From assembly GCA_023411375.1 (NCBI GenBank), contig JAEYOW010000050.1, forward strand, positions 35,899 to 99,898: a stretch of 64,000 nt of DNA. Reading direction: 5' to 3'. Both the position numbers and the translations under genes were made by a program. The notes under the pieces were generated by a model. That model ran no database searches, had not been told where the DNA came from, and saw only the letters and a program-made list of their open reading frames with translations. Source of the DNA: Bacillota bacterium (GTDB taxonomy: Bacteria; Bacillota; Clostridia; Christensenellales; Aristaeellaceae). Below, piece after piece: positions 24,985-33,425 of the stretch. Numbering within the stretch: the stretch's first letter is position 1; the number at the start of each line of letters is the position of its first letter.

Positions 24985-25037
24985 AATAAGGGGACGCTTC
25001 CGGGCGGCATCTGTCCGCCCGGAAGCGTCCCCTTATT
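24985..25037. repeat. Perfect 23-base inverted repeat, likely bidirectional terminator
   Basis: The arms 24985-25007 and 25015-25037 are exact reverse complements (arm starts AATAAGGGGACGCTTC) around a 7-base loop CATCTGT. The right arm contains the stop codon of the ribbon-helix-helix gene. It lies between convergent genes, so termination is a likely job. Its length and perfection exceed those of a standard terminator, and it has no long T-run. Confidence 0.85.
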
Positions 25038-25236
25038 CTTCGTCAATCCGCACCACGTCCAGAGCGGCCTCAATTAAAAGGTTTATCAGCTCGTTACGTG
25101 AGCGGTTGGTTTCCGTCGATAAAGCGTCCAAACGGGCGATTGTTTCATCCCGCATACGCACGGAGACAACCTTGTGTCCGTCGTCGCCCCTGCGTGTGCT
25201 TTTTTTTGTTATTCTGATCTCCCGCGACAAATGCAT
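25033..25236 (-). CDS. Ribbon-helix-helix (CopG/Arc-type) DNA-binding protein
   Basis: A protein of 67 residues if it starts at ATG 25236; an ATG at 25278 would add 14 residues but has no ribosome binding site. The C-terminal 45 residues form a ribbon-helix-helix: the strand KVVSVRMRDE, helix ETIARLDALSTETN, and helix RSRNELINLLIEAAL. These proteins bind DNA as dimers and often repress their own or a neighbouring promoter. The divergent GGDEF promoter, which lies less than 40 bases upstream of the start, is an obvious possible target. No toxin gene is adjacent. Confidence 0.78.
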   Translation of the reverse strand: MHLSREIRITKKSTRRGDDGHKVVSVRMRDETIARLDALSTETNRSRNELINLLIEAALDVVRIDEE

Positions 25237-25264
25237 CACCCCATTCTCACCAATCGATTGTAGC

Positions 25265-25294
25265 TTGACACGAAACATAAAAATATATTAGAAT
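25265..25294 (+). promoter_or_regulatory. Promoter for the GGDEF gene
   Basis: TTGACA (25265-25270) and TAGAAT (25289-25294) are 18 bases apart. They are followed by an AT-rich stretch with repeated TATACTATATATTGTAG-like sequence, within reach of the divergent ribbon-helix-helix protein. Confidence 0.65.
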
Positions 25295-25420
25295 GATGTA
25301 GTCAAAATATACTATATATTGTAGTTATGAATAAATGCACAAATAGCGGTACGCCTCAGATACAGTTACATAAAGCGTAAAGTTTTGCAAGCGGCATTGA
25401 AAAAGGAGGAGAATTGGCCT

Positions 25421-26590
25421 ATGAGAGCAAAGACGTCGTATTTGCGGGCCATACGTCTTTTCCTGGTGCTATTGAGCCTTTGCGCCGCCGTTTTTGGAAT
25501 TTACTTTTGCTTTGGACAATCGAAGGGGATCAATCGCAGCGGGCTAACGATGCTCAATGAGCTGGCGCGGCAGCGAAGTTGCGGACTGTGCGTTGCGTTG
25601 GAGAGCAAGCTTCAACAGACGCCAAGGGATATAACGGATGCGTTGAAAAATAAGGATGCCACCGCGCTGGCGGCTTTGAGGCGGGCGGCGGCGGACGCCC
25701 GTGTCGGCGGGCTTCTGACGGATGAATCAGGAATAGTGCTTGTAAACCTGCTTAGCGGCGGGGACACCGGTTTGGATCAAAGCGTTTATAATCGCCAGGG
25801 GGTGGAACATAGCGAACCGGGCGGCACAGAAACATGGCGGCTGGATGGTGGATTCGTTACCAAAACGCCTTTTTTGGATGGGCGGATATCCTTGGTACTG
25901 TTCACAAAGGCGGAGTGGATAGCGGAAATTCTTCAGCCAGCCCGGCAGGAAAGGCGGGCGGCGGGCATTTGCCTCGGCTTTGCGGCGATTTGTCTTGCGG
26001 CAGCGTATGTCACCCTGCGAGGTTTTAGTATGGAGGCCGACAGCGCGGCCATGCTTGCAAAGCTTGAGGAGCAAGGCAGAGAAATTGAATGTCTGCAAGA
26101 ACGGGTTCGGACGGATGGCCCTACCGGCCTGTACGCCAAGGACGCCACAGAACGGCTGATTGAGGACGCTTTAATGGAGAAGAAAAACGGGCTATGCGCG
26201 CTGATGCTAATGGATATTGACGACTTAAAGGGAATCAACGACACGCTGGGGCATGCGGCAGGGGACCGGGTGATTAAAAGCTTTGCATGCGCCCTGCGGG
26301 AGCTGTTTGGCGGAGCGCGTTATATTGTCGGTCGTGTGGGCGGGGATGAGTTCATGGTTTTGATCAGAAAAATTAAAACGCGGGATCAGGCTACAGTGAT
26401 GCTCAGGGATGCCGCGTTACGCTTAAGTGATCGAAATACCGGGCGGGAGAACGGTCCCAGTGTAAGCATCGGAATGGCTGTTGCTTTCGCGGGGGAAACC
26501 TCCTTTCAAACGCTTTACCGACAAGCGGATTGCGCTATGTATGATGCGAAAAAACGCAAGGAAACAGGATATGCCGTTTTTTGCCCCTGA
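25421..26590 (+). CDS. Membrane-bound GGDEF diguanylate cyclase
   Basis: Starts at ATG 25421 behind AAGGAGGAG. The 389-residue protein has two spans (about 9-31 and 181-199) flanking an extracellular region of about 150 residues, a short coiled coil, then a GGDEF domain (about 230-389). The active site is intact (VGGDEF, residues 306-311), with DIDDLKGINDTLGH for substrate and metal binding. The product should be cyclic di-GMP. The RxxD inhibitory site usually five residues before GGDEF is not visible. The outside region belongs to no family I can name. Confidence 0.92.
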   Translation: MRAKTSYLRAIRLFLVLLSLCAAVFGIYFCFGQSKGINRSGLTMLNELARQRSCGLCVALESKLQQTPRDITDALKNKDATALAALRRAAADARVGGLLTDESGIVLVNLLSGGDTGLDQSVYNRQGVEHSEPGGTETWRLDGGFVTKTPFLDGRISLVLFTKAEWIAEILQPARQERRAAGICLGFAAICLAAAYVTLRGFSMEADSAAMLAKLEEQGREIECLQERVRTDGPTGLYAKDATERLIEDALMEKKNGLCALMLMDIDDLKGINDTLGHAAGDRVIKSFACALRELFGGARYIVGRVGGDEFMVLIRKIKTRDQATVMLRDAALRLSDRNTGRENGPSVSIGMAVAFAGETSFQTLYRQADCAMYDAKKRKETGYAVFCP

Positions 26591-27041
26591 ATGGGACTAT
26601 GCGAATTTGCGAAAGGTTGATAAAGTCGGGCGATACATTCGGATGCGCCAAAGGATACCTTGACGGTCCAAGGGCAAGCGCTTCAACGGATTTTGCGTGC
26701 GTATAAAAAAAATGATAAAATGCCATTCAGGCCGCCGGCGCTTCAAGCAGGATGGCCTGCCTTGCTTTGATCCTCCTTTGCGGACGCCAGCTGAGGGGAT
26801 GGAAAGCGATTTTTTTAAGAAATTAGTTAAAAAACAGAAGGAAATTTTGAAGGAAACACATCAAACCCTTTATTATAAGGTTTTTATCTACATTGTGAAA
26901 TTTCAAACAAATTTTTTTATAAGGCAGGAAAAATAGAGTGAAGCGCGAATTATTTGAATTAGGGCGAAATTGTGTCTTTGCCCGGTTAAAGTGCCTCGGC
27001 AGTCCGCTGCCATACCCATCATTATAGAGGAGGAACCTACC
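26591..27041 (+). other. 451-base AT-rich intergenic region upstream of pckA
   Basis: No protein-coding frame here is convincing. A frame of 79 codons at 26697-26936 lacks a ribosome binding site and has no recognisable domain. The region holds the candidate pckA promoter and a leader of about 160 bases. I see no terminator after the GGDEF gene and no known riboswitch. Confidence 0.5.
26847..26876 (+). promoter_or_regulatory. Candidate promoter for pckA
   Basis: TTGAAG (26847-26852) and TATTAT (26871-26876) with an 18-base spacer. Other AT-rich matches in the same gap make the choice uncertain. Confidence 0.45.
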
Positions 27042-28616
27042 ATGAGTCTGGATCTCTCGTACCTCGGCATCATTGAATCCAAGGCTGTCTATCGCAACCT
27101 GCCCGTCAGCCGGCTGACCGAGTTCGCGCTTGCGCGCGGGGAAGGCAAGCTGAGCAACACCGGCGCGCTGGTCGTCACCACCGGCAAGTATACCGGCCGC
27201 TCTCCCGACGACCGTTTCATCGTCGACGAGCCTTCCATCCATGATGAGATCGCTTGGGGCAAGGTGAACGTGCCCATCAGCATCGAGAAGTTCAACAACA
27301 TCTACAACCGCATGTGCGCTTATCTGCAAAACCGAGAGCTGTTTGTGTTCGACGGCTTTGCGGGCGCGGACCCCAAGTACCGCATCGGCGTGCGCGTGGT
27401 AAATGAGCTGGCCAGCCAGAACATGTTCATGCATCAGTTGTTGCTTCGCCCCACGGCGGAGGAGCTTGACAACTTCTCCAGCGACTTCACCATCGTCGCG
27501 GCGCCCGGTTTCAAGTGCATCCCCGAGCTGGACGGCGTTCACAGCGAAGCCGCCATCATTGTGTCCTTTGAGAAGAAGATGGTCATCGTTGCCGGCAGCC
27601 AGTATGCGGGCGAAATGAAGAAGAGCGTATTCTCCGTGATGAACTACATTCTGCCCAAAATTGGCGTGTTCAGCATGCACTGCTCCGCCAACGTGGGCCC
27701 CAATGGCGACAGCGCCATCTTCTTTGGCCTTTCCGGCACCGGCAAGACCACCCTGTCCGCCGACCCCAACCGCAACCTCATCGGCGACGACGAGCACGGC
27801 TGGAGTGACGACGGCATCTTCAACATCGAAGGCGGCTGCTATGCCAAGTGCATCAAGCTCAGCAAGGAGCACGAGCCCGAGATTTACGGCGCGATCAAGT
27901 TCGGCGCGCTGGTTGAAAACGTCGTGATGGACGATGCGACCCGTGAGTTTGATTTTGATGACGACAGCCTGACCGAGAATACCCGCGTTGGCTATCCCGT
28001 CGATTACATTTCCAACGCTCAGATTCCTGGTGTTGCGGCTACCCCCAAGACCGTTATCTTCCTGACCGCCGACGCTTTCGGCGTGCTGCCTCCCGTCAGC
28101 AAGCTCAGCCGCGAGGCCGCCATGTACCACTATGTCAGCGGCTACACCGCCAAGCTGGCCGGTACCGAGCGTGGCGTGACCGAGCCCCAGGCGACCTTCT
28201 CCACCTGCTTCGGCGCTCCCTTCCTGCCCCTGCCCGCCGCCCGCTATGCCGAGCTGCTGGGCGAGCGCATCGACAAGAGCGGCGCGAATGTGTACCTGGT
28301 TAACACCGGCTGGTCCGGCGGCAGCTACGGCAAGGGCGGCAAGCGTATGAGCCTGCCCTACACCCGCGCCATGGTTACCGCGTGCCTCAACGGCGAGCTG
28401 GAGAAGAGCGAGTTTGAGCTTGACCCCATCTTCAATGTGATGGTGCCCAAGGCCTGCCCCGGCGTGCCCGACGAGGTGCTCGCGCCCAAGAAGACCTGGT
28501 CCGACCCCGCCGCTTATGACGAAACCGCCAAGAAGCTGGCCGGCCTGTTCCAGAAGAACTTTGGCAAGTATGACAACATGGATCAGAAGATCGTCGAGGC
28601 CGGCCCCAAGGCGTAA
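27042..28616 (+). CDS. pckA: Phosphoenolpyruvate carboxykinase (ATP)
   Basis: A 524-residue enzyme interconverting oxaloacetate and phosphoenolpyruvate with ATP. It starts at ATG 27042 behind AGAGGAGG. Motifs in order: TGRSPDDRFIVDEP, the oxaloacetate/metal region MHCSANVGPNGDSAIFF, the P-loop GLSGTGKTTLSAD, DDEHGWSDDGIFNIEGGCYAK, then NTGWSGGSYGKGGKRMS. In fermentative anaerobes the enzyme often runs toward oxaloacetate. Codon use is strongly biased, like gap, which suggests high expression. A strong terminator follows. Confidence 0.97.
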   Translation: MSLDLSYLGIIESKAVYRNLPVSRLTEFALARGEGKLSNTGALVVTTGKYTGRSPDDRFIVDEPSIHDEIAWGKVNVPISIEKFNNIYNRMCAYLQNRELFVFDGFAGADPKYRIGVRVVNELASQNMFMHQLLLRPTAEELDNFSSDFTIVAAPGFKCIPELDGVHSEAAIIVSFEKKMVIVAGSQYAGEMKKSVFSVMNYILPKIGVFSMHCSANVGPNGDSAIFFGLSGTGKTTLSADPNRNLIGDDEHGWSDDGIFNIEGGCYAKCIKLSKEHEPEIYGAIKFGALVENVVMDDATREFDFDDDSLTENTRVGYPVDYISNAQIPGVAATPKTVIFLTADAFGVLPPVSKLSREAAMYHYVSGYTAKLAGTERGVTEPQATFSTCFGAPFLPLPAARYAELLGERIDKSGANVYLVNTGWSGGSYGKGGKRMSLPYTRAMVTACLNGELEKSEFELDPIFNVMVPKACPGVPDEVLAPKKTWSDPAAYDETAKKLAGLFQKNFGKYDNMDQKIVEAGPKA

Positions 28617-28650
28617 GACCTTTGGTGTTTGCAATATGATTGGATGAACC

Positions 28651-28688
28651 AACCCGCCCGCCGTGCGAAAGCACGGCGGGCGGGTTTT
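28651..28688 (+). terminator. Strong terminator after pckA
   Basis: A perfect 16-base stem (AACCCGCCCGCCGTGC with its complement) with a GAAA tetraloop, followed by TTTT. Confidence 0.92.
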
Positions 28689-28693
28689 AGCTA

Positions 28694-28810
28694 TTAGAGT
28701 TTTCCAGCGGCTTTGGCCAGGGAATAGCCTAACTTCCACATTAGGGCAATGCCGGTCGCGATCGCCACCAGCAACGCGGCCCTGATAAGAACCCTTATTG
28801 CCAATTTCAA
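28694..28810 (-). CDS. Candidate 38-residue single-span membrane peptide
   Basis: A small minus-strand frame starting at TTG 28810 with GGAAGGA about eleven bases upstream, ending at TAA 28694. The product has a basic start (LKLAIRVLIRAALL), one hydrophobic helix with AIATGIALMW, and a basic tail (KLGYSLAKAAGKL). This fits a real small membrane protein. It lies between the pckA terminator and the alcohol dehydrogenase stop, and could be a downstream member of the latter unit. A non-ATG start and short length limit confidence. Confidence 0.45.
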   Translation of the reverse strand: MKLAIRVLIRAALLVAIATGIALMWKLGYSLAKAAGKL

Positions 28811-28908
28811 TTTGTTTCCGTTCCTTCCATACGCAGTATAACAACTGGATACAGGACGGAAACGGATTGGAAAGGGTTCATCTTATTCTGTTCAAGGATG
28901 GCTTCCAA

Positions 28909-30081
28909 TTACCTCCCCAGCCGGTAAATCTCCACGCAATCCTCCACCCCAAGCGGCACGAAAGCGCCGACCGTACCGCCCATCAGGGCTACACAATGCT
29001 CCGCCATGCGAACAAAGTTACGGTCGTCAATGCCCACCTCATGCAGTGTGGTCGCAAGCCCAAGCGAGCGGTAGAACTTTTCCAGCCTCGCGATGCCCTC
29101 CGATGCGATATCTTCCTCTGTGCCAAAATCCTCCGGGACGTCAAACACGCGCACGGCAAATTGGGCAAGCTTCTTTGCGCCGCCGCGGGGCAGCACGTAT
29201 TTCATCCACGCTGGAAAAACGATCGCAAGCCCGGCGCCATGCGCGATATCGTAAAGCGCGCTAAGCTCGTGCTCCAGCTTGTGGCTGGCCCAGTCGCCCA
29301 CGCGCCCGGTCTGGAACAGCGTGTTGTGGGCGAGGCAGCCCGCCCACATGATTTCGGCGCGCGCGTCATAATTGTCCGGCTCTTGCATTACGATGGCGGC
29401 GTTGCCCACGACGGTTCTGAGCGCGCCCTCCGTCATTCGGTCGATCAGCTCGACGTGTTCCGTCTGCGTAAAGTAGCGTTCCATCATGTGCGCCATGATA
29501 TCCACGCAGCCGCAGGCAGTCTGGAAGGGGGGCAGGGTATAGGTGTATTCGGGATTCAAAATGGCGAATTTCGGAATATTCAGCGGCGTGTTGCGCCCGC
29601 ACTTGCACAGATCCTCTTCGCGGGTGATGACGCTGGAATTACTCATCTCGCTGCCGGCGGCGGGAATGGTAAGCACAACGCCAAGCGGTAGCACATCGGC
29701 GTTATTCCCCTTACCCGTAAAAAGGTCCCATACGTCGCCGTCGTAACAGGCGCCGTTGGCGATCGCCTTTGCGGTATCAATAGCGCTGCCGCCACCTACG
29801 GCCAGTACCAGATCGATACCCTGTTCGCGACAAATTTCAATGCCCTGATAAACCAGATCCAGGCGAGGATTTGGCTTTACGCCGCCAATCTCCCATACCT
29901 GCGCGCCCACACCTTGCAGTATGGCCATGACCTGGTCATACAGGCCAATGCGCTTGATGCTGCCGCCGCCGTAAATCATCAGCACCTTTTGTCCGTAGCC
30001 GGCAACCTCTTCGCCCAGGTGCGAAAGAGCGGTTTTACCAAAGATGATTTTCGCCGGGTTTTGAAAAATAAAATCAATCAT
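28909..30081 (-). CDS. Iron-containing alcohol dehydrogenase (butanol dehydrogenase type)
   Basis: A 390-residue member of the group III alcohol dehydrogenases. The NAD(P) loop is AVGGGSAIDTAKAIA. The metal ligands are visible as Asp194 and His198 in CVDIMAHMME and His267 and His281 in SHKLEHELSALYDIAHGAG. The pattern is closest to BdhA/YugJ-type enzymes that reduce butyraldehyde or other aldehydes in fermentation. AAAGGAAG precedes the ATG. It is transcribed alone, or with the small peptide frame downstream. Confidence 0.92.
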   Translation of the reverse strand: MIDFIFQNPAKIIFGKTALSHLGEEVAGYGQKVLMIYGGGSIKRIGLYDQVMAILQGVGAQVWEIGGVKPNPRLDLVYQGIEICREQGIDLVLAVGGGSAIDTAKAIANGACYDGDVWDLFTGKGNNADVLPLGVVLTIPAAGSEMSNSSVITREEDLCKCGRNTPLNIPKFAILNPEYTYTLPPFQTACGCVDIMAHMMERYFTQTEHVELIDRMTEGALRTVVGNAAIVMQEPDNYDARAEIMWAGCLAHNTLFQTGRVGDWASHKLEHELSALYDIAHGAGLAIVFPAWMKYVLPRGGAKKLAQFAVRVFDVPEDFGTEEDIASEGIARLEKFYRSLGLATTLHEVGIDDRNFVRMAEHCVALMGGTVGAFVPLGVEDCVEIYRLGR

Positions 30082-30203
30082 TTCATCTATCTTCCTTTCC
30101 GTCAGTGGTTCAAATTTATTGTAACACCGAACGGCTGATTTTTGAAGGGGGAGTCAGGACTTTCGCCAAGCGGGACGGGTGATTGGAAAAACAAAACAGC
30201 GGG

Positions 30204-30232
30204 TTGCCTTTTTGCGGGAAATACGGTATTAT
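30204..30232 (+). promoter_or_regulatory. Promoter for the second MATE gene
   Basis: TTGCCT (30204-30209) and TATTAT (30227-30232) with a 17-base spacer, about 78 bases before ATG 30310. It supports that start over the in-frame codons upstream. Confidence 0.6.
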
Positions 30233-30309
30233 CCTGTAAGCGCGCCGCTGAGCGGTCGCGCGCTATGGCCGCGACGCTCCCGGCGTCCGGCACTGATGGG
30301 AGGAAGGAT

Positions 30310-31692
30310 ATGCAGGCCATCCAACGAGCGTGCCGCCCGTATCTGGGCACGCGCTCCTTTTATGCGGACGCGCTCCGGGTGATGATCCCGGTAACGATTC
30401 AGCAGCTGATTAACAACCTGTTCAATGTAATCGATAACCTTATGGTTGGCAGCCTTGACATTGAGGGCCTGGCTATGAGCGCCGTCAGCGTCGCCAATAA
30501 GCCGTATGTAATCTTCTTTGGCGTGTTTTTCGGTATGACGGGCGCGGCGGGGCTGATGATCAGCCAGTATTACGGCGCCCGGGATATCAAGACCTGTCAG
30601 GGGCTATTCGCGCTACAGCTCGTCATCGGGCTTGTTGTTTCCGTGGGCTTTTGCGCTTTGCTCGGCTTTATGCCCGAAACCGTCATGCGCATTTTTGTCA
30701 CCGACCCGCGCACCATTGAGCTTGGCGTGCGCTATCTGCGCATTATCTGCCTGAGCTATATCCCTGTCGCCATCAGCAATACATGCATCTTTTCCATGCG
30801 CGCGCTGGGGCAGAACCGCGTCAGCATGCTGGTGAGCCTCGCGACCATGGGCGTGAACGCGGTTTGCAATTATCTGCTTATTTTCGGCGCGCTGGGCTTT
30901 CCGGCTCTGGGGGTAGAGGGCGCGGCCTGGGGCACGCTGATCGCACGGCTTTTTGAGATGTGCTTCTACCTCCTGCTGCTGATGCGAAAGCGAATGGTTT
31001 TCACGCTGAATATCCTCGCGTTTCTGAAGCTTTCCAAGAGCACGGTTCGCGCGTTTATGCTAAAGGCCATTCCGCTGATCGTCAACGAGATTTTATGGAC
31101 GTTTGGCATGAATATCTACTTCTGGTGCTACGCGCGCCTGAACGAAGCCGCGCTGCCCGCCGTTACCATCGCGGAGCAGTGCAGCCAGATTGCCGCGGTA
31201 ATGGCGATGGGAACGGCCTCCGCCGTATCGGTGCTGATCGGCACAGAGCTTGGGGCGAACCGGCTTCAGGAAGCGAAAGCCAACTGCAAGAAGCTTCTGA
31301 CGCTTGTGATCGCAATCGGCTTCCTGTGCGTGGCGGTATGCTGCGTTCTGGGCCTTGCCCTGCCATACGCCTTTCAGATATCGGACGAGCTCAGGCGTCT
31401 AGCGACGCAGATCACGCTGATCATGGGCGTGATGGCGCCGTTCAACTTTGTGTACGCGTTCTGCTTTTACTGCATGAGAGCCGGCGGCGACACACGAAAC
31501 GCCATGCTTTTGGACAGCGGCTATATGTGGCTGCTGCCCGTGCCGGCCTCCATTGCAATGGCTGTATTGTTGCCCGGGCGCATCTCGGTTGTGGCGGCGG
31601 CCTTTGTGGTGCAACTGTTAATGAATTCCAAGGTTGTGCTTGCGCTTTTGGTGCTGAGGCGAGGCAAGTGGGTGCGGAACATTACGGCCTAG
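30310..31692 (+). CDS. MATE family efflux transporter (second of three)
   Basis: A 460-residue protein from ATG 30310, which follows GGGAGGAAGG and a promoter; earlier in-frame starts would add a basic, unconserved leader. Twelve spans in two halves; FNVIDNLMVGSLDIEGLAM lies in the first conserved loop and MRAGGDTRNAMLLD in the second half. This subgroup is common in Clostridia and its substrates are unknown. It is divergent from the alcohol dehydrogenase and followed by a terminator. Confidence 0.92.
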   Translation: MQAIQRACRPYLGTRSFYADALRVMIPVTIQQLINNLFNVIDNLMVGSLDIEGLAMSAVSVANKPYVIFFGVFFGMTGAAGLMISQYYGARDIKTCQGLFALQLVIGLVVSVGFCALLGFMPETVMRIFVTDPRTIELGVRYLRIICLSYIPVAISNTCIFSMRALGQNRVSMLVSLATMGVNAVCNYLLIFGALGFPALGVEGAAWGTLIARLFEMCFYLLLLMRKRMVFTLNILAFLKLSKSTVRAFMLKAIPLIVNEILWTFGMNIYFWCYARLNEAALPAVTIAEQCSQIAAVMAMGTASAVSVLIGTELGANRLQEAKANCKKLLTLVIAIGFLCVAVCCVLGLALPYAFQISDELRRLATQITLIMGVMAPFNFVYAFCFYCMRAGGDTRNAMLLDSGYMWLLPVPASIAMAVLLPGRISVVAAAFVVQLLMNSKVVLALLVLRRGKWVRNITA

Positions 31693-31713
31693 TACGGAAA
31701 AATTACTCTGAAT

Positions 31714-31753
31714 CCGGCGGCGGGCAGCGCGTTTTGCCCGCCGCGTTCTTTGT
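31714..31753 (+). terminator. Terminator after the second MATE gene
   Basis: GCGGCGGGCA pairs with TGCCCGCCGC around a GCGCGTTT loop, followed by GTTCTTTGTTT. Confidence 0.75.
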
Positions 31754-31777
31754 TTACGTTGTAAAACCCGCCCAGGC

Positions 31778-31807
31778 TTGTACAAAACACGCATTGGGTG
31801 GTATAAT
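31778..31807 (+). promoter_or_regulatory. Promoter for the carboxypeptidase-to-rpe block
   Basis: TTGTAC (31778-31783) and perfect TATAAT (31802-31807) with an 18-base spacer. I saw no strong terminator between here and rpe, so it may drive the whole housekeeping run. Confidence 0.75.
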
Positions 31808-31870
31808 AAACTGTTAAGGTGTGGCCATCCAGGCCTGGCCCCTTGAAATTCAGCCATGGGAGGTAACGCA

Positions 31871-33406
31871 ATGCATTTGAGCCGGAAGTGGTTGCGGTGT
31901 GCTGGCAGCTTGTTTTTGGCTGTGCTGCTTGCGTGCGCGCTGTGGCTGCCTGCCGTTTTCAGCCCCGCGCTTACCGTTTTTCTGCCATGCGCCGCCGCTG
32001 AGGATACCGGTAACGAAGTTGAGTTTGTCAGGCCGACGCTTTCGCCGGACGCCGACCCCTATGACCCCGAGCACCCGGAGGATTTACAGGCCGAGCAGCT
32101 TTACGCCCGGTCCGCCATTTTGATTGAGGCGACGACGGGCGAGGTTATTTTTGAAAAAAACGCGGATGAGGTGATGTATCCCGCCTCCACGACAAAAATA
32201 TTGACGGTGCTTCTGGGCATTATGATGGGCGACTTAAACCAGGAAGTCACCATGACGGAGAGCGCGGCCAACGTGGAGGCGGGCAGCTCCGTAATTCCGT
32301 TGGACGTGGGAGAGACGGTCCGGTTCGAGGATCTTTTGTATGCCACCATGGTCCGCTCCGGCAACGAGGGCGCAAACCTTATTGCGGAAACCATCAGCGG
32401 CGATATTTATACGTTTGCGGAGTTGATGAACCAGGCGGCGGCAATGTACGGCTGCACCTCATCAAACTTTGTCAACCCCAACGGTCTGCATGACGATAAT
32501 CACTATTCCACCGTCCGCGACATGGCTAAAATCGCTCAGGCCGCCATGCAGAATGAAACCTTCCGCAATATCGCCAAAACCTTCACCTATACTCTGCCGC
32601 GCACCAACCTTCACCGCTCGCGCGTGCTGACGGGCGTTTCGAGCAACTGGCTTAACATGAACCAGGATACCTCGGACGGCAAAACCTCTTATTATTACGA
32701 GTATGCCACCGGCATTAAGACGGGCTACCATGCCCGCGCGGGCTACTGCTACGTCGGCTCCGCTGAAAAGGACGGCGTGGAACTGATTTCCGTCGTGTTT
32801 TATACCCGAAGCGAAGGGCGCTGGACGGACAGCAAAAAGATGATGGAATACGGCTTTTCGCAGTTCGTCAGCATGACGCCGCAGGAGCTTTACGAGCAAA
32901 GCCCAATCACGATTGAAACGTCGGGCTTTTCCCTGGAGGATGAAAACCTGGGGCGGCTTGCGCTTGAGGTTCAGCCTACGGAGGGTATGCGCACGGTTCG
33001 CATCGTCGCCACAAAGGCGGAGATGGAGGCCATGGCCCGCAACCTCAAGCAAACGGTGCTGATTGAATATACGAGGGACTTTACTGCGCCCATTGAGCGG
33101 GGCGAGGTCATGGGTACGATGACCTATTATCCCACCGACGGCGGCAGCCCGGTGGTGTATAACCTTATTGCCGGGCGCACCGTGCTGCGCAGGGAAAACG
33201 CGCCCAAGAGCATCGAGGAGATCGAGGCGGAGGTTTACGCGGACCCTAATCCGTTCCCGCCTCTTTCCATAGAACTGGCGCTGATGGTGCTTTTGCCGCT
33301 TGCGGGCCTGTTCCTTGTTATCCGGCTGCTGATGCGCCTGCTGCGCAGGACGGGCAGGCACCGCAAGGGCCGCGTGCCCAAGCCAAGAAACCGCTATTTC
33401 CGCTAA
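31871..33406 (+). CDS. D-alanyl-D-alanine carboxypeptidase (DacF/PBP5-type)
   Basis: A 511-residue class C low-molecular-weight penicillin-binding protein. ATG 31871 follows GGGAGGT. A signal peptide covers about residues 1-43. Active-site motifs are S106-T-T-K109, S163-G-N165 and K283-T-G285. A beta-rich C-terminal domain leads to a membrane helix at about 468-488 with a basic tail, instead of the usual amphipathic anchor. It removes the terminal D-Ala from peptidoglycan stems and so limits cross-linking. The promoter at 31778 serves it. Confidence 0.93.
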   Translation: MHLSRKWLRCAGSLFLAVLLACALWLPAVFSPALTVFLPCAAAEDTGNEVEFVRPTLSPDADPYDPEHPEDLQAEQLYARSAILIEATTGEVIFEKNADEVMYPASTTKILTVLLGIMMGDLNQEVTMTESAANVEAGSSVIPLDVGETVRFEDLLYATMVRSGNEGANLIAETISGDIYTFAELMNQAAAMYGCTSSNFVNPNGLHDDNHYSTVRDMAKIAQAAMQNETFRNIAKTFTYTLPRTNLHRSRVLTGVSSNWLNMNQDTSDGKTSYYYEYATGIKTGYHARAGYCYVGSAEKDGVELISVVFYTRSEGRWTDSKKMMEYGFSQFVSMTPQELYEQSPITIETSGFSLEDENLGRLALEVQPTEGMRTVRIVATKAEMEAMARNLKQTVLIEYTRDFTAPIERGEVMGTMTYYPTDGGSPVVYNLIAGRTVLRRENAPKSIEEIEAEVYADPNPFPPLSIELALMVLLPLAGLFLVIRLLMRLLRRTGRHRKGRVPKPRNRYFR

Positions 33407-33425
33407 GTGAGAAAGGAGAGGGCGA

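Noticed and set aside
26697..26936. A 79-codon frame upstream of pckA
   Set aside because: No ribosome binding site, AT-driven composition and no domain; it overlaps the likely pckA promoter.
26823..28844. A 673-codon open frame on the minus strand across pckA
   Set aside because: pckA has all family motifs and strongly biased codons, and such codon bias in GC-rich DNA opens the opposite frame. No ribosome binding site or domain was seen.
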